Assembly: GCA_029717555.1 (NCBI GenBank)
Contig: JAMDHS010000034.1
Span: forward strand, 156,243-220,242
Direction of reading: 5' to 3'
DNA from: Peribolospora baueri
Lineage: Eukaryota > Basidiomycota > Peribolosporomycetes > Peribolosporales > Peribolosporaceae
Length of the DNA stretch: 64,000 nt
Below are positions 60,390 through 64,000 of this stretch, piece after piece; position 1 is the first letter of the stretch, and the number at the start of each line of letters is the position of its first letter. Below the pieces are notes generated by a model. It did not search any database. It was given only the letters and a program-made list of their open reading frames with translations, and was not told where the DNA came from. The translations under genes and the position numbers were made by a program.

Positions 60390-61340
60390 GACTGGCGTGA
60401 AGCGATTCACTTTCTCCTCCATGGTTACGCTCAACTCTCTCCTCTTCTCCACAAATGCAGCCAAGTACACAACAGGGCCGGATGAAATACCGGCTTTCCT
60501 TCTTCAAGCGGCCTGGCCTGTCAAAAAAAGATCCCTTATTCAGCTCGCCAGAGCGTCCTTCACCCTTGGTCACTACCCGCGGCTCTTCAACCTACACGTG
60601 CGTTCTTCGCAAGCCCGGCTAGACCGATTGCACGATCCCCAAGGCATACCGCCCCATCGCTCTATTTTCTATTGCCGCCTCAAGGCAAGGTCCTCGAGTC
60701 GATTATGGCAGGACGGCTTTCTTACATCGCTGAGGCCGGGCTAGGGCTGCCCAATACCAACTTTGGAGGTCGTCCTCCGCGCTCCACCTCCGACGCGCAC
60801 ATACCTCATTGAGACGATCCGTAAGCCTGGCGACATGAGGAAAACCGTGCGGCACTGTTCTGTAACGTCACGGGCGCCTTCGACAACGTCAATCTTGGGC
60901 GGCTGGGTTACAGCCTGCGCAGGAGAGGATTGAACGACTTATGTCAGGTGGACTCGGAGCTGCCTCTCGGAGTGCACTACATCGATCCGGATGGGCACCT
61001 ATACCCATCCGACGGCGTCGATCGAGGTTGGAATACCTCAAGGATATCCGCTCTCCCCTACCCTCTTGCTCTTCTACAACGCGGATATGATAGGGCTCAA
61101 GACGACGCACGCAGGGTCGATTGATTACGTTGACGACGTCGCGCTTCACGCACGAGGCCCGTCAGCGGCAGCAGCGACATACCGCCTTGAGCGCTTCGCG
61201 CGCGGGGCCGAGGATTGGGGCTGAGAGACATGAAGCGCGCTTTGATCCGTCCAAATCCCAGCTCGTCGTCTTGGTACCTCCTGGGTCGAGTAGGCACGCC
61301 GACAGGCTTTCAACGCTTAGGATGCGGATTCGGAGATGAC
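60390..61340 (+). mobile_element. Decayed non-LTR (LINE-type) reverse transcriptase
   Basis: Successive RT blocks appear in the right order but in changing frames: TGPDEIPAFLLQAAWP (about 60476), CVLRKPG then PKAYRPIAL (about 60600-60665), KVLESIMAGRLSYIAEAG and NTNFGGRPPRSTSDA (60688-60800), NVTGAFDNVNLGRLGYSLRRRGL (about 60868-60937), GIPQGYPLSPTLLLFYNADM (about 61036-61092), DYVDDVALHARG with the YVDD catalytic motif (61125-61160), then FDPSKSQLVVL (61242-61274). Several frameshifts, stops and short gaps make it non-functional. Endonuclease and 3' tail are not seen. The order and spacing fit fungal Tad-like LINEs, but the clade is uncertain. Confidence 0.8.
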
Positions 61341-63760
61341 CGGTAGTCCCTCGGAAATCAAACACATTCCGTCGACTCGCTTTTTCGAAACAGTACATGT
61401 ATCGTCTCTGGTTCGTGGGACAAGACCCTTCGAACGTGGGCTGCACCCTGTGGTAGTGCTCTCGAAGGCAACTATAAGAATTAGTTCGACGGTGATATCA
61501 TAATTGTAACAATTTATTATAAACTTTCCCGGCCAATTCTATACACCAATCTTGCGCCTCCACCAAGGGAACCTCGCAGACGACTGCTTCTAGCTTCACC
61601 CCTGACACGCTCCGATGATTTTGATGAAGGTGGTTGTGACACCGCCCAGCTCAAGCACATTAGGGTCCCTTGGTGTCCTGGATTTACTTGGATCTCGTAC
61701 ATATGTACTCGCACCTTGTGCAGAACTTCATGGATGCACGTCCTAACCAGAAGCAGTCTGCCAAGAACTGGCTAGATCAGCAGAAACAGAACCCGTCTAG
61801 GCCGATCGGTGCCCGAAGTGGTGGCCCTCAGGGGTCGCTTATCAACCGCCCTAGCGACCCTTGGCGGCTCGACCGGCAGCTCGCTTCGTACGAGGAACCG
61901 TTTCAAAAGGTCATTGTAAATTTCCAAGTGGCTGTCAGCATGGAGGGTGCTGCTGCCGCCCAGGAGGGTGCCTCCGGAATATCCGAGCATCGACGCGAGC
62001 ACCAAGAGAAGGGTTCGTGTATTCTGTCTGCGCATGGCACAGTCTCCATGAGAACTTACTTAGTTCCTAACAAAATCAAATAACGAGGAATTGGCTGAGT
62101 GAGTGGAGGCTCGGGAAGGGTATACCGGACGAGGGCGCCGGCTTTCCTTCTCTTCCTTCATCGCGCCCAAGTCGCCTCTAGCGGGAACGAGTATGGGAGG
62201 TCTCTCGGCTGCTGGCTGCTCGTCGGTCAAGACGCGTAATCGAACTCTTTGAAGCCTTCGGAGACGGTGCCGGTCTCTTTGAACACGACCTATCTCGGCA
62301 CCCAACGCGCTGGCCGTGTGGGACAACTTAACAAAAGAGCGATGCTCAACCCTCCACCGCTTTTCAAAGGGATCATGAACGGACAGATTGAACGGAGTTG
62401 GATCTTGCGACGTATGAGACTCGGAATGCCGCTTTCCTCCGAATTAATTCCGAAAACCCACTTCTCCAATGTCCTCTTATTTCTACTCCATTGTTTGCCG
62501 CCCGCGGCCCACTATCTTTCGCATTCCCTATTGTGCGCACGCCTCTCCGGTTGGCCCTCGTGGTTTCCCAGCATGTATATTTATGGCCGTTTGACCCTTC
62601 TCGACGATGGGAAAAACCAGATCTCACCTCGCGAAAGCGTCAGGCACGGGAATTTGGGTGGCCGCAGCCGAACCCGAGCCGGACGTGTTGCCTGTACTCT
62701 GATCGTAAATGCCCGAGTGGATGGTTTTGGATGGATATTAACGATTTGTTGCTAGAGAACAACTAGTTCGTTACACCAGATCGCGATACTAGAACCGAGA
62801 AAGGAGCGGAGCCGCAGCATATCATAGTCATAACACCGCTCGCTATCGGCGGGTCCCGTCGCTATCAATACCAGCATCATCTACCCCTCGTCCCCGCTCA
62901 GCAGAGCCCGGCTTGACTGTGGTCGGCCTGTCTACGGTGGTTACGTCCAAAAGCACTGGTGGCAAACAAGGAAGCTGTCTCACCATACCGTACCGACGGC
63001 CTCTTGACCCGTACGGGACGTTTGAAGAAAAGATCCGGCGTCCGCCGAAAATTGGCCGCTTGCCGGTCGCTGGCACGAGCGGCGCCCTCCTTCCCTGCGC
63101 CCCCAACCGCGTGGAGACTCCAACACAGCCAGCGTGGTCATCTCGCAGTCCAGGTTGGAATCGCCACTCCGTCCTGATTCGCCAATCGGTCATTGCCCCG
63201 CTTAATATTCTCAAGGCAAGTATCTGTCTCAACAGTCTTGGTGACACGCCAGCATCGGTACAACGAATCTTCGATACTATTCGTTCATGGTTCTGAATCT
63301 AGCCGCTTTTGCACTGCGACCAAGCAGTCGTACAGAATCAGACGGGTCACTTCACTACCTGGGGTTCCGCGCGAGCCCCACACTGGACGGACACAGCGAC
63401 AGTTCGAACGAGCGCGCCATGTCAGGTCGGGAGAGCCAATCAGAGCCGTTCCGTCGCACTCCCTCCTATGTCAACGCTACGCGAGGCTGGCGAGGATGAT
63501 GGGCGCAAGAGCATGAGCCAGAGGCACACAGCAAAGATATGAGATGCAGGTGGCCGAAATTGCCGGCAGAGAAGGCGTACAAAAAACGCGTGGAGGATGT
63601 GTGGCAGCGGGCTGACTCGTCACGCGGCTTTGCGCAGCGGGCGTTCGCCTTCAGAATGCGCTTGCCGGGTCACAACGCTCGTGACGCACTCGCCGCCTCG
63701 GACCGGCAGATTGTAGCCGACGGGGATGAGTTCAAGAGGGCTATTCTGATTTCGTAGGGT
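61341..63760. other. Gene-poor region with unassigned open frames
   Basis: About 2.4 kb without a recognised gene. A minus-strand frame at 61772-62035 would encode 87 residues with a hydrophobic, signal-like start (TLLLVLASMLGYSGG). Overlapping plus-strand frames (61670-62083, 62249-62755, 62913-63296) show no family pattern. A (C/T)-type tail or long repeats were not seen. Decayed transposon sequence is the likeliest content. Confidence 0.35.
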
Positions 63761-63972
63761 TCGGGTCATGCTGACAAGCATAAAAGGCGAGACGACCGGC
63801 GTTCGTTGTCGCGTTCTTCCCATCCTCTTTTCTCATCATCTCTCTTCCTCTTCTACTCGCGCAGGACGCGTTTGTCTACCTCTTCTATCCTTCGTCCTGT
63901 TTTGCTTCGAGTGCCGGTCACTCTTTTTCCGAAACACCTCTTCCCCTCACGATTTATCACGTGGTCTAAAGG
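63761..63972 (+). promoter_or_regulatory. Promoter of the gene at the right edge
   Basis: CATAAAAGG at 63779-63787 is a TATA-like box, followed by about 100 bp of pyrimidine-rich sequence (tcttcc/ctcttct runs) and a possible 5' intron acceptor (cgcgcag near 63859-63865). The arrangement resembles strongly expressed fungal promoters. Confidence 0.5.
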
Positions 63973-64000
63973 ATGCAGCTCGTCAAGTCGTTCATCCTCG
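63973..64000 (+). CDS. Start of a gene cut off by the window edge
   Basis: ATG at 63973 is preceded by an A at about -3 in context aaaggATG and opens MQLVKSFIL, which could begin a secretion signal. Only nine codons are visible. Support comes from the promoter-like sequence upstream; the product cannot be named. Confidence 0.4.

Noticed and set aside
61772-62035. Minus-strand 87-codon frame with a hydrophobic start
   Set aside because: It overlaps a longer plus-strand frame of equal quality and lies among transposon debris; not called as a gene.
1-64000. CRISPR array, prokaryotic operon or riboswitch
   Set aside because: Intron-rich eukaryotic genes throughout; no regularly spaced identical repeats with unique spacers.

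Overview
This is nuclear DNA from a fungus, most likely a basidiomycete. Genes are packed on both strands and split by many short introns (mostly 50-110 bp, GT-AG with two GC-AG exceptions). Telomere-type TTAGGG repeats and fungal orthologues (SPT8, SAR1, VMA8, an NDR/LATS-type kinase) occur. I cannot fix the genus; intron density and gene content would fit a basidiomycetous yeast or smut-like lineage. All gene models below were assembled by hand from splice signals, reading-frame phase and family alignment recalled from memory. In every multi-exon model the summed exon length is a multiple of three.

Left part (1 to about 29.4 kb): a decayed minisatellite, then what looks like a polyketide biosynthetic cluster. 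It holds a SnoaL-like cyclase, a DUF1772 anthrone-oxygenase-like protein, a 2136-residue non-reducing-type polyketide synthase (SAT-KS-MAT-PT-ACP-ACP-TE), a UbiH-type FAD monooxygenase, a three-repeat Myb transcription factor, and two tandem self-sufficient CYP505-like P450-reductase fusions (1066 and 1224 residues). The set resembles aromatic polyketide or pigment pathways: PKS chain, cyclase, anthrone oxidation, ring hydroxylation, P450 tailoring, local regulator. The synthase is odd: KS, both ACPs and TE keep their catalytic residues, but SAT, MAT and PT appear to have lost theirs. Between the PKS and the monooxygenase lies a decayed Penelope-like retroelement. Its inverted terminal arms carry hammerhead-ribozyme cores and flank telomere-like CCCTAA/TTAGGG units.

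Middle and right part (31 to 59 kb): housekeeping genes. SPT8 (SAGA subunit), SAR1 (COPII GTPase), VMA8 (V-ATPase subunit D), signal peptide peptidase, a GTPBP1-type GTPase, a SWIM/RING zinc-finger protein, an M13 metallopeptidase, an alkyltransferase-like DNA repair protein, a Caprin-like RGG protein, and an NDR/LATS-type AGC kinase. Several use very small exons (6, 8, 13, 18, 21 nt).

Right end (59 to 64 kb): gene-poor sequence with a decayed non-LTR reverse transcriptase, then the promoter and first codons of a gene that runs off the window.
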